This document shows positions 25,914-35,112 of a stretch of DNA of 64,000 nucleotides, piece after piece. The stretch spans positions 1-64,000 of the forward strand of contig NZ_CATMFB010000005.1 in assembly GCF_950066645.1 (NCBI RefSeq). The letters run 5' to 3'. The notes under the pieces were generated by a model. The model had not been told where the DNA came from. It searched no databases and saw only the letters and a list, made by a program, of their open reading frames with translations. The translations under genes and the position numbers were made by a program. This DNA comes from an uncultured Thalassolituus sp. GTDB taxonomy: Bacteria; Pseudomonadota; Gammaproteobacteria; Pseudomonadales; Oceanobacteraceae. Numbering within the stretch: the first letter of the stretch is position 1; each line of letters starts with the position of its first letter.

Positions 25914-27377
25914 TCAGCGTAGAACTGGATAGTCAGAAGACGTTCCGAAGTCCCAATCGTCATTACTCCAAAGAGTGAAGAGTGACGTGTCACAAGAAGC
26001 ATCGGGATAAAGCGTAGGACAAGTGAGCTCCGAAGTAGTTTTACCTTCCCCATAGCCTTCCACAGATAAAACAGTGCCTGTAGCTTCAACGTCCCAGAAA
26101 GCGTTATTTACCGACAGAGCAATCCCTGGCGTATAAATCTCTCTTATTAATCCAGCTTTAAACTCTGGATCAGTTTTACCGGTAACGGTCAAATAGTTAG
26201 CAACAAAAACATTTTCAATTGTCACTTCTTCTCTTACACGATGAACCAGACCTGCCGCACTCCAGGTCCCTATTACTGCTCCAAAGGCATATGAATCGGA
26301 AACGTGAGAATTACGCAGTTGCCCGAACATCCCACCTGGGTGCCTGGCTGAAACTGAAGACTCGCTACCCACAGAAGCGTTTCTAATAATAACACCGCTG
26401 CCACTTCCCAAAACGGCACCGACGTCATGCGTACCAGTAATATGACTACCGATATAAGCATCATTGATAGAGCCATCGCTCAGAGATCCTACAACGCCAC
26501 CGTTGTAGTTTGATGTCGAATCTATCGAACATTTTGAGATTATCTGAGTTACTGCCACTCCTCGGCCGAGGCCTAAAATACAACCTGTATAGTAGTTGTT
26601 TGTAATCTCCACCGTAGAAATTACATCGCCGAACACAAGATGTGATTCAGATAGAGACTGTGAGTCAGACTCAACCCAGCCAGCAACACCGCCAGAGTAT
26701 TTAACCCCCTGAACATTTCCATCGACATTAATCGTACTTAATAGATCTCCGTCTCCAAACACTCGGCCAGCGACCATTCCGACTTCATCGATCCCGGTAA
26801 CTGAGCTATCGACAATGCGAACATTTTTAATGTCAGTATTATTACTACCACCGGTCAAGACACCGGTTGCATCGCCACCAGTAACCTCAGCACCTCTAAG
26901 TACCAGATTACTGACCTCACTCTCGTACATATTCGCGAAAAGACCCACCCAGCTCCGATCACTTCGGCTTATGTACAGATTAGATACCTGAAACCCATTA
27001 CCATTGAATTTTGCAGTAACCGCACCAGTTACTTTCTTCTGAGCGTAAGCAGCGGCGCCATCGGTATCACCTACCGGCAGCCAACCCGCACCATCATTCC
27101 AGAAAAGATCCCCTTCATCGGCTACACCATTTCCATTGGTGTCAAAATCCAGGTCAGCAACCAGCTCATAACCGTTACAACCAGTGGCTGGGCAACCCGT
27201 GCTATCACCATTGAGGCTGGTACCCGCTGGGTCATAACGCATCAGGTCGAGTTGTTCGAGTGTTGATATTTCAATCAGGCCGTCATTATCAATGTCGACG
27301 TCTGTCGAAGCCTGAACGAGTGTTGGAGAAACGATGGCCATGGCAAGAGCCGCTGGCATCCATTGTCGCAGTTTCAT
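25914..27377 (-). CDS. Secreted protein with GLUG-type repeats
   Basis: A 487-residue exported protein with a Sec signal peptide (MKLRQWMPAALAMAIV, ending VQA-ST). The start of the mature part, DVDIDNDGLIEI, looks like a calcium-binding dockerin-type loop. The central part repeats GG(V/M)xG followed by a short beta segment (GGVAGW, GGVVGSLSDGS, GAVLGSGSG, GGMFGQLRNS), as in GLUG-motif surface proteins, and should form a beta-solenoid. The ATG at 27377 follows AAGGA; the frame opens 15 codons further up. Probable surface or adhesion protein; no catalytic motif seen. Confidence 0.82.
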   Translation of the reverse strand: MKLRQWMPAALAMAIVSPTLVQASTDVDIDNDGLIEISTLEQLDLMRYDPAGTSLNGDSTGCPATGCNGYELVADLDFDTNGNGVADEGDLFWNDGAGWLPVGDTDGAAAYAQKKVTGAVTAKFNGNGFQVSNLYISRSDRSWVGLFANMYESEVSNLVLRGAEVTGGDATGVLTGGSNNTDIKNVRIVDSSVTGIDEVGMVAGRVFGDGDLLSTINVDGNVQGVKYSGGVAGWVESDSQSLSESHLVFGDVISTVEITNNYYTGCILGLGRGVAVTQIISKCSIDSTSNYNGGVVGSLSDGSINDAYIGSHITGTHDVGAVLGSGSGVIIRNASVGSESSVSARHPGGMFGQLRNSHVSDSYAFGAVIGTWSAAGLVHRVREEVTIENVFVANYLTVTGKTDPEFKAGLIREIYTPGIALSVNNAFWDVEATGTVLSVEGYGEGKTTSELTCPTLYPDASCDTSLFTLWSNDDWDFGTSSDYPVLR

Positions 27378-27554
27378 ATCAGATCCTTTGTGTATTCTTG
27401 TTGTCTGCATCGGATGATGCATCCAGCAGCCTACTCCAAAGTGTTTATTGATATATTTGCAAATAGCGACACTTGTACAGAAATTGATTATCAGTCAGAA
27501 GGCATAGGCAATCACCTTGCCATCCTTCTTTTCCATGTCCATGCTGGTCTAATA

Positions 27555-27583
27555 CAAAAAAAGCGCCCGAAGGCGCTTTTTCA
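27555..27583 (-). terminator. Rho-independent terminator of aspS
   Basis: AGCGCC and GGCGCT pair around CGAA. On the minus strand the stem is followed by a run of T, 20 bases after the aspS stop codon. Confidence 0.9.
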
Positions 27584-27603
27584 GAAAAACAGCGTTTGGC
27601 CGA

Positions 27604-29379
27604 TTACTCAGCAGGCTTAGCCTTCTCACGCAGTTTAATGTTCAGCTCGCGCAGTTGCGCGTTGCTGACTTCGCCCGGCGCTTGTGTCATGACACAGGCT
27701 GCAGACTGAGTTTTCGGGAAGGCAATCACTTCACGGATGCTGTTCGCACCAGTCAGCAACATGATCAGACGATCAAGCCCGAATGCCAGACCACCGTGTG
27801 GCGGCGCACCGAACTTCAGGGCATCCAGCAGGAAGCCGAATTTTTCGCGCTGTTCTTCTTCGCTGATGCCCAGTACGTCGAATACTTTGGCCTGCATGTC
27901 CTGATCGTGGATACGGATAGAACCACCACCCAGCTCACAGCCGTTGAGTACCATGTCGTACGCACGGGACAGAGCTGCGGTTGGGTTCGCTGCCATTTCT
28001 TCAGGAGTACAGCTTGGTGCTGTGAACGGATGGTGCAGCGCTGTCAGCGAACCATCGTCGTTTTCTTCGAACATCGGGAAGTCGACAACCCAGAGAGCAG
28101 CCCACTCAGAGGTGTACATGTTGAGGTCTTCTGCCACTTTGCAGCGCAGGGCACCAAGTGCATCACACACGATCTTGGTTTTATCAGCGCCGAAGAAGAT
28201 GATATCACCGTTCTTCGCGTCGAGTTTTTCCATGATCTTCATGGTGTTGTCATCACCGATGAATTTGATGATCGGTGACTGAAGACCTTCAACGCCGTTT
28301 TCGATCTCGTTGACCTTGATCCACGCCAGACCTTTTGCACCGTAAATGCCTACAAATTTCGTGTACTCATCAATCTGTTTGCGTGACAGCTCTGCGCCGC
28401 CTGGTACTTTCAGTGCAGCAACGCGGCACTTAGGATCTTTCGCTGGTGCTGCAAACACTTTGAAGTCGATGTCCTGCAGGAATTCTTCGACGTCCACGAT
28501 TTCCATCGGAATACGCATGTCCGGCTTATCAGAACCGTATTTGCTCATCGCTTCTGCAAAAGGCATACGCGGGAAGTCGCCGAGATCAACGTTCAGCTCT
28601 TTGAGGAAGATCTCTTTGATCATGCCCTGAGCCAGACCCATGATGTCTTCTTCATTGATGAAAGACGCTTCGATATCGATCTGGGTAAATTCCGGCTGAC
28701 GGTCAGCACGCAGATCTTCGTCACGGAAGCATTTAGCAATCTGGTAGTAACGATCAAAGCCAGACACCATCAGCAGCTGTTTAAACAGCTGTGGCGACTG
28801 AGGCAATGCGAAGAACGAGCCTTCGTGAGTACGGCTTGGTACCAGGTAGTCACGCGCGCCTTCTGGTGTTGCACGGGTCAGAATCGGGGTCTCGATATCG
28901 AGGAAGCCGTTGTCTTCGAGGAAGCGACGTGCGGTAGAAGTCACTTTAGAGCGGAAGCGCAGCTTGTCCTGCATTTCAGGGCGACGCATATCCATGTAAC
29001 GGTACTTGAGGCGGATGTCTTCGCCCACATCAGTGTAACCATCAAGAGGGAACGGAGGCGTTACCGCTTTGTTGAGGATAGCGATTTCTTTGCCCAGTAC
29101 TTCAATCATACCGGTCTTCATGTTCGCATTGGTTGTGCCTTCCGGACGCCCACGAACACGGCCAGTGATCTGTACGACAAATTCAGAGCGAACGCTGTCG
29201 GCAGTGGCAAATGCTTCAACAGTGTCAGGGTCAAAGACTACCTGCACCAGACCTTCACGGTCGCGCACGTCAAGGAAGATCACACCACCGTGGTCGCGGC
29301 GACGGTGTACCCAGCCGCAGAAGGTCACGGTCTGATCGATAAGTGTTTCGTTGATATCACCACAGTAATGTGTGCGCAT
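27604..29379 (-). CDS. aspS: Aspartate-tRNA ligase
   Basis: A 591-residue bacterial-type class II synthetase that charges tRNA-Asp. An N-terminal OB-fold anticodon domain ([21 protein letters not shown]) is followed by the catalytic core: motif 2 around [16 protein letters not shown] and motif 3 in [10 protein letters not shown]. The GAD insertion domain lies between residues about 300 and 420. Whether it also charges tRNA-Asn cannot be judged here. A promoter with a perfect -10 box lies upstream at 29483-29511 and a terminator follows. Confidence 0.97.
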   Translation of the reverse strand: MRTHYCGDINETLIDQTVTFCGWVHRRRDHGGVIFLDVRDREGLVQVVFDPDTVEAFATADSVRSEFVVQITGRVRGRPEGTTNANMKTGMIEVLGKEIAILNKAVTPPFPLDGYTDVGEDIRLKYRYMDMRRPEMQDKLRFRSKVTSTARRFLEDNGFLDIETPILTRATPEGARDYLVPSRTHEGSFFALPQSPQLFKQLLMVSGFDRYYQIAKCFRDEDLRADRQPEFTQIDIEASFINEEDIMGLAQGMIKEIFLKELNVDLGDFPRMPFAEAMSKYGSDKPDMRIPMEIVDVEEFLQDIDFKVFAAPAKDPKCRVAALKVPGGAELSRKQIDEYTKFVGIYGAKGLAWIKVNEIENGVEGLQSPIIKFIGDDNTMKIMEKLDAKNGDIIFFGADKTKIVCDALGALRCKVAEDLNMYTSEWAALWVVDFPMFEENDDGSLTALHHPFTAPSCTPEEMAANPTAALSRAYDMVLNGCELGGGSIRIHDQDMQAKVFDVLGISEEEQREKFGFLLDALKFGAPPHGGLAFGLDRLIMLLTGANSIREVIAFPKTQSAACVMTQAPGEVSNAQLRELNIKLREKAKPAE

Positions 29380-29482
29380 CGCTATGTCCCAATCCTGTCA
29401 TAAAGCGGCCCGTTCGCCGCCGGTGTCGTAAAAAGTTCAGCGCCGTAACATACGGCAACCGGCTGTCGAGTGAAAGCCGCGC

Positions 29483-29511
29483 ATTATAACGAATCAGGGC
29501 GCCCGGGTTAA
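29483..29511 (-). promoter_or_regulatory. Sigma-70 promoter of aspS
   Basis: On the minus strand TTAACC (29506-29511) and TATAAT (29483-29488) are separated by 17 bases. The predicted leader to the aspS start codon is about 95 bases. Confidence 0.6.
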
Positions 29512-29657
29512 GGACTCTTCACCGGGCCTGAAGTGCCATTCTCGCGCCAGGAACCCATATTCCACCCAAGTACGACACAATCGCACCTTGAGTTGGCGTG
29601 TTATCCCGGTAATCTCATCGCCCGACGAATAATAACTTTCACTCAGGAGTATGCTTC

Positions 29658-30479
29658 ATGCAGTCTTTCGCAAACAAAGTTGTGGTGGTGACAGGTGCCG
29701 CCTCTGGTATCGGCCGGGCACTGGCTCAACAACTGAGCATGCAGGGAGCCCACCTCGCTCTGTCCGACGTTAATCTCGATGGACTGGAAGAAACCCGCAC
29801 TATGCTCCGTGGCTCAGGTAAGGTCACAACTCAGCAGCTGAACGTAGCCGACCGCGAAGCCTGGGAAGCATACGCAGAACAGGTAGTCGCCGATCATGGT
29901 CAGGTCGATATGATCATCAATAACGCTGGCGTTGCACTGTCTGAAACGGTCGAGCGCATGAGCTACGAAGACATGGAGTGGATTGTGAACATCAACTTCT
30001 GGGGTGTCGTCTACGGCACTAAGTCGTTCCTGCCACATCTGAAAGAACGCCCGGAAGCGGCCATCATCAACGTCTCCAGCATCTTCGGTATTATCGCACT
30101 GCCCACTCAGGCAGCGTACAACGCAACTAAATTCGCGGTGCGTGGCTTTACCGAATCGCTGCGTCAGGAACTGAAAAATACCAACGTATTTGTCAGCACC
30201 GTTCACCCTGGCGGCATCAAAACCAATATCGTGCGCAATGGTCGTATGAAAACCAGCATGACTGGCGACAATCAGACGCTCGAACAGCAGGCAAAGCACT
30301 TTGAAAAGATTGCCCGCACGACTCCGGCCCAGGCAGCTGACACCATTCTGAGTGGTGTGAAAGACGGTAAGCGCCGTATTCTGATCGGCTCGGACGCCCG
30401 TCTGATGGATCGCATTCAGCGCCTGTTCCCGGTGCGCTATACCGATATTTTCGGCTGGGCACTGAAAAAATTAGGCTGA
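29658..30479 (+). CDS. Short-chain dehydrogenase/reductase
   Basis: A 273-residue classical SDR. The nucleotide site is VTGAASGIGRAL, NNAGVAL is the conserved strand-4 motif, and Ser in NVSSIFG with YNATK supply the catalytic Ser-Tyr-Lys. The Asp after beta-2 (LSDVNLDG) suggests NAD rather than NADP. The C-terminal region resembles acyl or lipid-modifying SDRs found in marine gammaproteobacteria, but the substrate cannot be named. The gene stands alone and ends in a strong terminator. Confidence 0.88.
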   Translation: MQSFANKVVVVTGAASGIGRALAQQLSMQGAHLALSDVNLDGLEETRTMLRGSGKVTTQQLNVADREAWEAYAEQVVADHGQVDMIINNAGVALSETVERMSYEDMEWIVNINFWGVVYGTKSFLPHLKERPEAAIINVSSIFGIIALPTQAAYNATKFAVRGFTESLRQELKNTNVFVSTVHPGGIKTNIVRNGRMKTSMTGDNQTLEQQAKHFEKIARTTPAQAADTILSGVKDGKRRILIGSDARLMDRIQRLFPVRYTDIFGWALKKLG

Positions 30480-30504
30480 TAAGTGATCTATGCCCGAAAA
30501 AACA

Positions 30505-30535
30505 GGGGTTAGCGGCTTGCTAACCCCTTTTTTTT
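30505..30535 (+). terminator. Rho-independent terminator
   Basis: GGGGTTAGC and GCTAACCCC pair around GGCTT and are followed by eight T, 25 bases after the SDR stop codon. Confidence 0.94.
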
Positions 30536-30625
30536 GCATAAAAATCGAACAGCACTCAATCGAAGGGAAAACACGGCTCTCATTGAGTTCGCAAACGACG
30601 CTACCAATACAAGAAGGAAATGATT

Positions 30626-31051
30626 ATGGCTGTAAAGAAAGCACCAGCGGCTAAGAAGCCAGCTGCGAAGAAAGCACCTGCTGCCAAAGCAGCGCCTGCA
30701 AAAGCGGCAGCTCCTAAAGCCCGCAAAGTGACTGCACTGAGTGAGCGATACACAAAGACTCAGATTCTGAATGAAATCGCAGACAACACCGGCCTGACAC
30801 GCAAGGAAGTCAACGCAGTTCTGGAAGAACTCGGTATCGTCATTGAACGCCATATTAAAAAGCGTGCCGTGGGTGAGTTCACTCTGCCAGGCCTGCTGAA
30901 AATCAAGACCATCAAGAAGCCTGCACAGAAAGCACGCAAAAACGTGCCAAACCCATTCCGCCCAGGCGAAACCATGGATGTTGCAGCTAAGCCAGCGTCG
31001 ACCCGCGTTAAAGTGCTTCCTCTGAAGAAGCTGAAAGATATGGCCGTCTGA
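30626..31051 (+). CDS. HU-family DNA-binding protein with lysine/alanine-rich tail
   Basis: A 141-residue nucleoid protein. The first 35 residues are a Lys-Ala-Pro repeat (KKAPAAKKPAAKKAPAAK) like the tails of AlgP and histone H1-like proteins. Residues 40-135 form an HU/IHF fold (TKTQILNEIADNTGLTRKEV; GEFTLPGLLKIK; NPFRPGE). The ATG at 30626 lies seven bases after AAGGA, whereas an in-frame ATG at 30620 overlaps that site. Tail plus HU core suggests DNA compaction with extra non-specific binding. It faces gloB across a perfect 10-base hairpin at 31069-31092. Confidence 0.9.
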   Translation: MAVKKAPAAKKPAAKKAPAAKAAPAKAAAPKARKVTALSERYTKTQILNEIADNTGLTRKEVNAVLEELGIVIERHIKKRAVGEFTLPGLLKIKTIKKPAQKARKNVPNPFRPGETMDVAAKPASTRVKVLPLKKLKDMAV

Positions 31052-31068
31052 TCAGACGCTGCCTTATG

Positions 31069-31092
31069 ACAGGAGTACGTCAGTACTCCTGT
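31069..31092. terminator. Hairpin between convergent HU-like and gloB genes
   Basis: ACAGGAGTAC and GTACTCCTGT pair perfectly around GTCA. No strong T run follows in either direction, so termination efficiency is uncertain. Confidence 0.5.
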
Positions 31093-31093
31093 T

Positions 31094-31888
31094 TCACCAC
31101 TGATCCCTCAGTTGCCGCAGGGCTCTGAAGACATCCGGGTCGGCCAGTCCAAGCGCCGGAAATTCTTCCTGTAATCTGTGTTTAATTGCCGGCTCATGCA
31201 GTCGCAGAAACGGGTTGTAGGTACGCTCCTGCCCCAGCGTCATTACCGGCATGTCATCCGGTGCGAAGCTTTCTACCTGTTTCTGCCAATGAGAGATCAT
31301 TGCGTTACCGGCTTCCCGCGTTTCTGCGAACGCCAGATTATTCTTCATATAATCATGCCCCGGATATAACAGGGTCTCGTCCGGCAGCGGCTGCAACTGC
31401 GAGACAAAGCTGTCGTACATTTCGTCGACGTTGCCACCATTACGACAGTTTCCAGCACAGGCATTAAACAGGGTATCGCCCGAAAACAGCACAGGTACTC
31501 CGTTGTTATCTTCTGCCTCAACAAGTAGGCAGACATGCACTGGGGTGTGTCCCGGGGTATGCAGAACTTTCAGACGCAGCGAGCCCAGCTCAATTCTGTC
31601 GCCGGGTTTAAGACCCCGGTCAACATCCGGTATCCGGTTCACCGCATTTTCATGCGCCCAGATTTCTGCGCCGGTTGCCGCCTTAACAACCGGGTTTCCT
31701 TCGATATGATCATGGTGTTCGTGCGTGTTTATGATCAGCCGTATGCTGTAGCCCTGCTCCTCAGCCAATGCCAGCATTGCGTCGCCATCAAGAGGGTCCA
31801 GCACGATCGCCTGTTTTGTTTCTTCACATCCAATCAGGTAATTAAAATTCCTGAGTGGATTATGCATAAAACGTCGGAACACCTTCAT
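31094..31888 (-). CDS. gloB: Hydroxyacylglutathione hydrolase-like metallo-beta-lactamase protein
   Basis: A 264-residue metallo-beta-lactamase fold enzyme of the glyoxalase II type, which releases lactate and glutathione from S-lactoylglutathione. The metal site is THEHHDHIEG, HTPGHTPVH, FSGDTLF and YPGHDYM. NGGNVDEMYDS and a C-terminal helical domain with NPFLRL, typical of GloB, follow. It is 27 bases downstream of the HIT-protein gene on the same strand. Other thioester hydrolases of this fold are possible, but the full motif set favours GloB. Confidence 0.88.
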   Translation of the reverse strand: MKVFRRFMHNPLRNFNYLIGCEETKQAIVLDPLDGDAMLALAEEQGYSIRLIINTHEHHDHIEGNPVVKAATGAEIWAHENAVNRIPDVDRGLKPGDRIELGSLRLKVLHTPGHTPVHVCLLVEAEDNNGVPVLFSGDTLFNACAGNCRNGGNVDEMYDSFVSQLQPLPDETLLYPGHDYMKNNLAFAETREAGNAMISHWQKQVESFAPDDMPVMTLGQERTYNPFLRLHEPAIKHRLQEEFPALGLADPDVFRALRQLRDQW

Positions 31889-31911
31889 TGTTACCCGCCT
31901 TCTGACTCTGC

Positions 31912-32370
31912 TTACCAGTAAACCGTATCGTCTGAGTCGTCATGAAGTGACGATTCATCAATAAAATGGCTGGAAAACAGATCCTGCAGGGCCTCAACAC
32001 GCTCCGCTTTCTCGGCCTCAGAAAACGGTACCGCTGGGCTATGCCCCCAGACAGGTCCGGGCCACGCGGGGTCGTCGTCATAACGTGCAATATGATGAAC
32101 ATGAAGTTGCGCAACCACGTTGCCCAGTGCTGCAACGTTCATCGATTTTGCTTCAAAGAAATCGCTCATTTTTTCCGCCACCCAGGCAGACTCTTCCATT
32201 AACTGTGCGCGTTCCTGCTGGGAAAGATGGTAGTACTCGCGGATGTCATTACGGCAAGGCACCAGAATTACCCAGGGGTAGCGGCTGTCATTCATCATCA
32301 GTGCCTGGCACAGTGGGAAACGCCCCAGATACAGGGTGTCGCCTTGCAGGCGTTTGTCTAAGCGGAACAT
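31912..32370 (-). CDS. HIT-domain hydrolase
   Basis: A 152-residue histidine-triad protein. QLHVHHIARYDDDPAWP holds the HxHxH-like catalytic triad of the family, which hydrolyses nucleotide phosphoramidates or dinucleoside polyphosphates. The ATG at 32370 is chosen because GAGGAG lies directly upstream; a TTG five codons earlier would sit inside that ribosome site. It is followed by gloB on the same strand, probably one operon. The C-terminal 25 residues are acidic and probably disordered. Confidence 0.9.
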   Translation of the reverse strand: MFRLDKRLQGDTLYLGRFPLCQALMMNDSRYPWVILVPCRNDIREYYHLSQQERAQLMEESAWVAEKMSDFFEAKSMNVAALGNVVAQLHVHHIARYDDDPAWPGPVWGHSPAVPFSEAEKAERVEALQDLFSSHFIDESSLHDDSDDTVYW

Positions 32371-32462
32371 AATAACTCTCCTCAACTGCCGGGGCTGTGA
32401 CTCGCCCGGAACACGGTGTAAACATTAATAATAGAACCCCGCCCAACGCAGGTCACTGATTT

Positions 32463-33578
32463 ATGACGGAATTTATTAGTTTGAGTGACATAGAGAGCGC
32501 TCCTGCGGGGGTCTGGCCGAACACACCAGTCACGCCCTTTATGCGTCAGACCTTTCTCGCCGCGCTTGAGCGAAACGGTTGTGTGGGCCCCGGCACGGGC
32601 TGGACACCCTCTCACTTCTGCAACGACGACCTGCTCATACCTGCCTACGTAAAAGACCACAGCTACGGTGAATACGTGTTCGACTGGAGCTGGGCAGAGG
32701 CCTATGCGCGTTATGGTATGGATTACTACCCTAAGCTGCTGCTCTCGGTGCCTTTTACTCCCGTCCCGGGGCCGGCGACCTCCGGGGGTAATGAACTTCC
32801 GGACAACTTCGCTGCTGTGCTCAATGAACATTGCCATTCCCAACAGCTGTCTGGCTGGCACCTGAATTTCACCAACAGCGCACTGACAGAGCAGCTGAAA
32901 CAGCAGCAGATGCCTGACGGCCCCCATCAGAGAACCGGGGTGCAATTTCACTGGTTTAACCGCGACTACGAGTCTTTCGAGCACTACCTGGCGCATTTCG
33001 TCAGCCGTAAACGCAAAAACACCCTGAAAGAGCGGCGCTCAGTCTCCGGGCAGGGCTATCGCTGTCAGCGCCTGACGGGAACCGATATCGAGGCTGAGCA
33101 TATTCACTTTTTTTACCAGTGCTATCTGAACACCTACCGGGAACGACGTTCGACGCCTTACCTGAATGAAGATTTCTTTCAGCAGCTACGGCAGCAGATG
33201 AATGATCAGATGCTGCTTGTTATCTGCAGTAACAGCGAGGGGCCAGCGGCCGCCGCGCTCTGTTTTTACGATCAGACCCACCTCTACGGCCGCTATTGGG
33301 GAGCACTGGTACACGCGGATGCCCTGCACTTCGAAGCCTGTTACTACCAGGGCATAGAGTTCTGCATAGAGAAAGGCCTGAAAGCGTTCAATCCCGGCAC
33401 CCAGGGCGAACATAAAATCGCCCGTGGTTTCGAGCCCGTGCTGACACACAGTTTCCACTGGCTGGCGCATCCCGGATTTCATCAGGCCGTGGGCGACTTT
33501 GTTCAGGAAGAGCGGCAGCACATACTTCAGTATCAACAGGCAGCCAGGACACAACTCCCCTTTCACCGGACGAGCTGA
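32463..33578 (+). CDS. FemABX/GNAT-like acyltransferase (DUF482)
   Basis: A 371-residue protein of the DUF482 (COG3146) family, related to the FemABX branch of the acetyltransferase superfamily whose members join amino acids to peptides from aminoacyl-tRNA. I see the family blocks HFVSRKRKNTLKERRSV and the C-terminal FNPGTQGEHKIARGFEP. No membrane segments or signal. It is followed after about 50 bases by a 70-residue protein and then by the GNAT-C39 and RimK-like pair. An aminoacyl or acetyl transfer role is inferred from the family. Confidence 0.85.
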   Translation: MTEFISLSDIESAPAGVWPNTPVTPFMRQTFLAALERNGCVGPGTGWTPSHFCNDDLLIPAYVKDHSYGEYVFDWSWAEAYARYGMDYYPKLLLSVPFTPVPGPATSGGNELPDNFAAVLNEHCHSQQLSGWHLNFTNSALTEQLKQQQMPDGPHQRTGVQFHWFNRDYESFEHYLAHFVSRKRKNTLKERRSVSGQGYRCQRLTGTDIEAEHIHFFYQCYLNTYRERRSTPYLNEDFFQQLRQQMNDQMLLVICSNSEGPAAAALCFYDQTHLYGRYWGALVHADALHFEACYYQGIEFCIEKGLKAFNPGTQGEHKIARGFEPVLTHSFHWLAHPGFHQAVGDFVQEERQHILQYQQAARTQLPFHRTS

Positions 33579-33630
33579 TACTGGAGATCCCTCACTCACT
33601 TTGCTATAACAGCGCGAAAAGAGGTCCCTT

Positions 33631-33843
33631 ATGGCATTACGAGCATACAAAGTTCAGGAAATTCTGGTATTCGCAGGTCGCGGTACCGAAGCGAAGCTAT
33701 TGGCAGCTCCACAACTGCGGCCCAATGAAGAGTGGAAAGCAGATGTTGCCGCCTGGGTAGCCTTACGCGCAGAACGCACGCCTGAACTGGATGAACTCGC
33801 CGACCCCAGCCGCACCGAGCCCTACATTCACGCGGCGCAATAA
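33631..33843 (+). CDS. Small protein of unknown function (70 residues)
   Basis: A short open frame with a GAGG ribosome site close to its ATG. The product is soluble with no signal, one hydrophobic strand (QEILVFAGRG) and a charged helix (EWKADVAAWVALRAER), and ends PYIHAAQ. It abuts the convergent GNAT-C39 gene (stop codons adjacent) and follows the DUF482 gene. In peptide-ligase systems small genes can encode the substrate; nothing in the sequence proves that here. Confidence 0.65.
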   Translation: MALRAYKVQEILVFAGRGTEAKLLAAPQLRPNEEWKADVAAWVALRAERTPELDELADPSRTEPYIHAAQ

Positions 33844-34938
33844 TCAGCGTTTTAAAAGAACTGCGGCCATGTATTTGCGCCTGCCGTACTGCACCATGGC
33901 TGAAAAGTTATCAAGGCTGACCGGTACATACAGATTATCGGCCTCTGCCTGATCAAGCTCTTCGTCAACATCCGGATCATTGATGTACGCAAACCGGTCG
34001 TCCATCGCCACCAGCCAGACCCAATGTGGGGCTTTATTGCGGTTCAGGCGATACGTACTGATAAGAAGCAGAACCCGCTGACCATCCGCCAGAGCCTCCC
34101 GCAATTCATCCGCCGTAAACTGCGACTCACGGGTTTCAATGCCGGCATCATCACAACGCCTCTGAAACTCATCACTGACCAGTGTTAATACTTCCCGCTT
34201 ATGCGCATTTCTGACCCCTTCCAGAAATGGCACAGAACGATCAGAGACCAGAATTCTGACGTCCAGCCCACGCTTATCAGCCGCCAGTGCGAGCCCCTGT
34301 GCGGAACAGCCGCCGTGCCCGGTTGTCAGGTATATGGTTGTCGCTTCACGCCAGATATCCAGCTCCTGAATTCTGTCGGGAACTGAGTAGGAAGTTCTGT
34401 CGCTGTTCAGGCTCTGCATCGCCATCAGCAGCGCCGAAGGGCCACAGGTAAATGGGGTGGTCTGAGCATAAAAAGGCAGCTGCTCAGGCACCTTACGCCC
34501 AAGTGACAGGTGTTTCTCGAGACGCCAGCCATCAGCACCATCATCGTAGTACGCCGGAAGTGAACGGATAACGGAATACCCTGCCCGTCGGTACAGAGCC
34601 AGCGCGTGCGTATTGTCCTGCCTGACTTCCAGACGCATAAACAGCACTCCGCGCTTTACCGCCTGCTGTTCGCACCATTCAAGCAGCTGCTGCGCCAGTC
34701 CCTGGCCACGGGCGGCGGGATCAACGGCTATGGAGTAGAGCCTGGCCAGCGACGTCCCGCGATGAAAGAGAACCAGCGCATACGCAGACAGTGGCTCGCC
34801 CACGCACCAGAGCTCCGACAGCTCACTGCGGATAAAATGGCGGAATTTCCGTGCTGACAAACGGTCACCCGGAAAAGAGTTTTCTTCGATAGAGGTCAGT
34901 CGTGGAAGGTCTGCACTGACGGCCTGTCTGGGGATCAT
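33844..34938 (-). CDS. GNAT acetyltransferase fused to a C39-like peptidase domain
   Basis: A 364-residue two-domain protein. Residues 1-150 are a GNAT domain (SIAVDPAARGQGLAQQLLEW is the acetyl-CoA loop, and ALYRRAGY the closing motif). Residues 155-364 are a papain-like C39 domain with Cys in TPFTCGPSALL and His in PHWVWLV, then YINDPD. This fusion is known to pair with RimK-like ligases, as here: the RimK gene starts 174 bases away on the opposite strand. Family knowledge points to processing or modification of a peptide or amino-acid conjugate. Confidence 0.88.
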   Translation of the reverse strand: MIPRQAVSADLPRLTSIEENSFPGDRLSARKFRHFIRSELSELWCVGEPLSAYALVLFHRGTSLARLYSIAVDPAARGQGLAQQLLEWCEQQAVKRGVLFMRLEVRQDNTHALALYRRAGYSVIRSLPAYYDDGADGWRLEKHLSLGRKVPEQLPFYAQTTPFTCGPSALLMAMQSLNSDRTSYSVPDRIQELDIWREATTIYLTTGHGGCSAQGLALAADKRGLDVRILVSDRSVPFLEGVRNAHKREVLTLVSDEFQRRCDDAGIETRESQFTADELREALADGQRVLLLISTYRLNRNKAPHWVWLVAMDDRFAYINDPDVDEELDQAEADNLYVPVSLDNFSAMVQYGRRKYMAAVLLKR

Positions 34939-35112
34939 GCGGATTAGAGCCCTGGAGTTCGTGATGAACGCTATAGTAGAGCCCTTAGTAAACCAGGGAT
35001 ACAGTGAGTTTCACGAGAAATATCACTCTCTACGACAAAAAAAAACTGTTAGCGAAGCAGGAAACCTGTTTCTAATATGCGGACTCACAAAACTCATATC
35101 ATAAGGGAGCCT

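Noticed and set aside
32382-32996. 204-codon minus-strand open frame
   Set aside because: Lies mostly opposite the DUF482 gene, which has strong family blocks and a better start.
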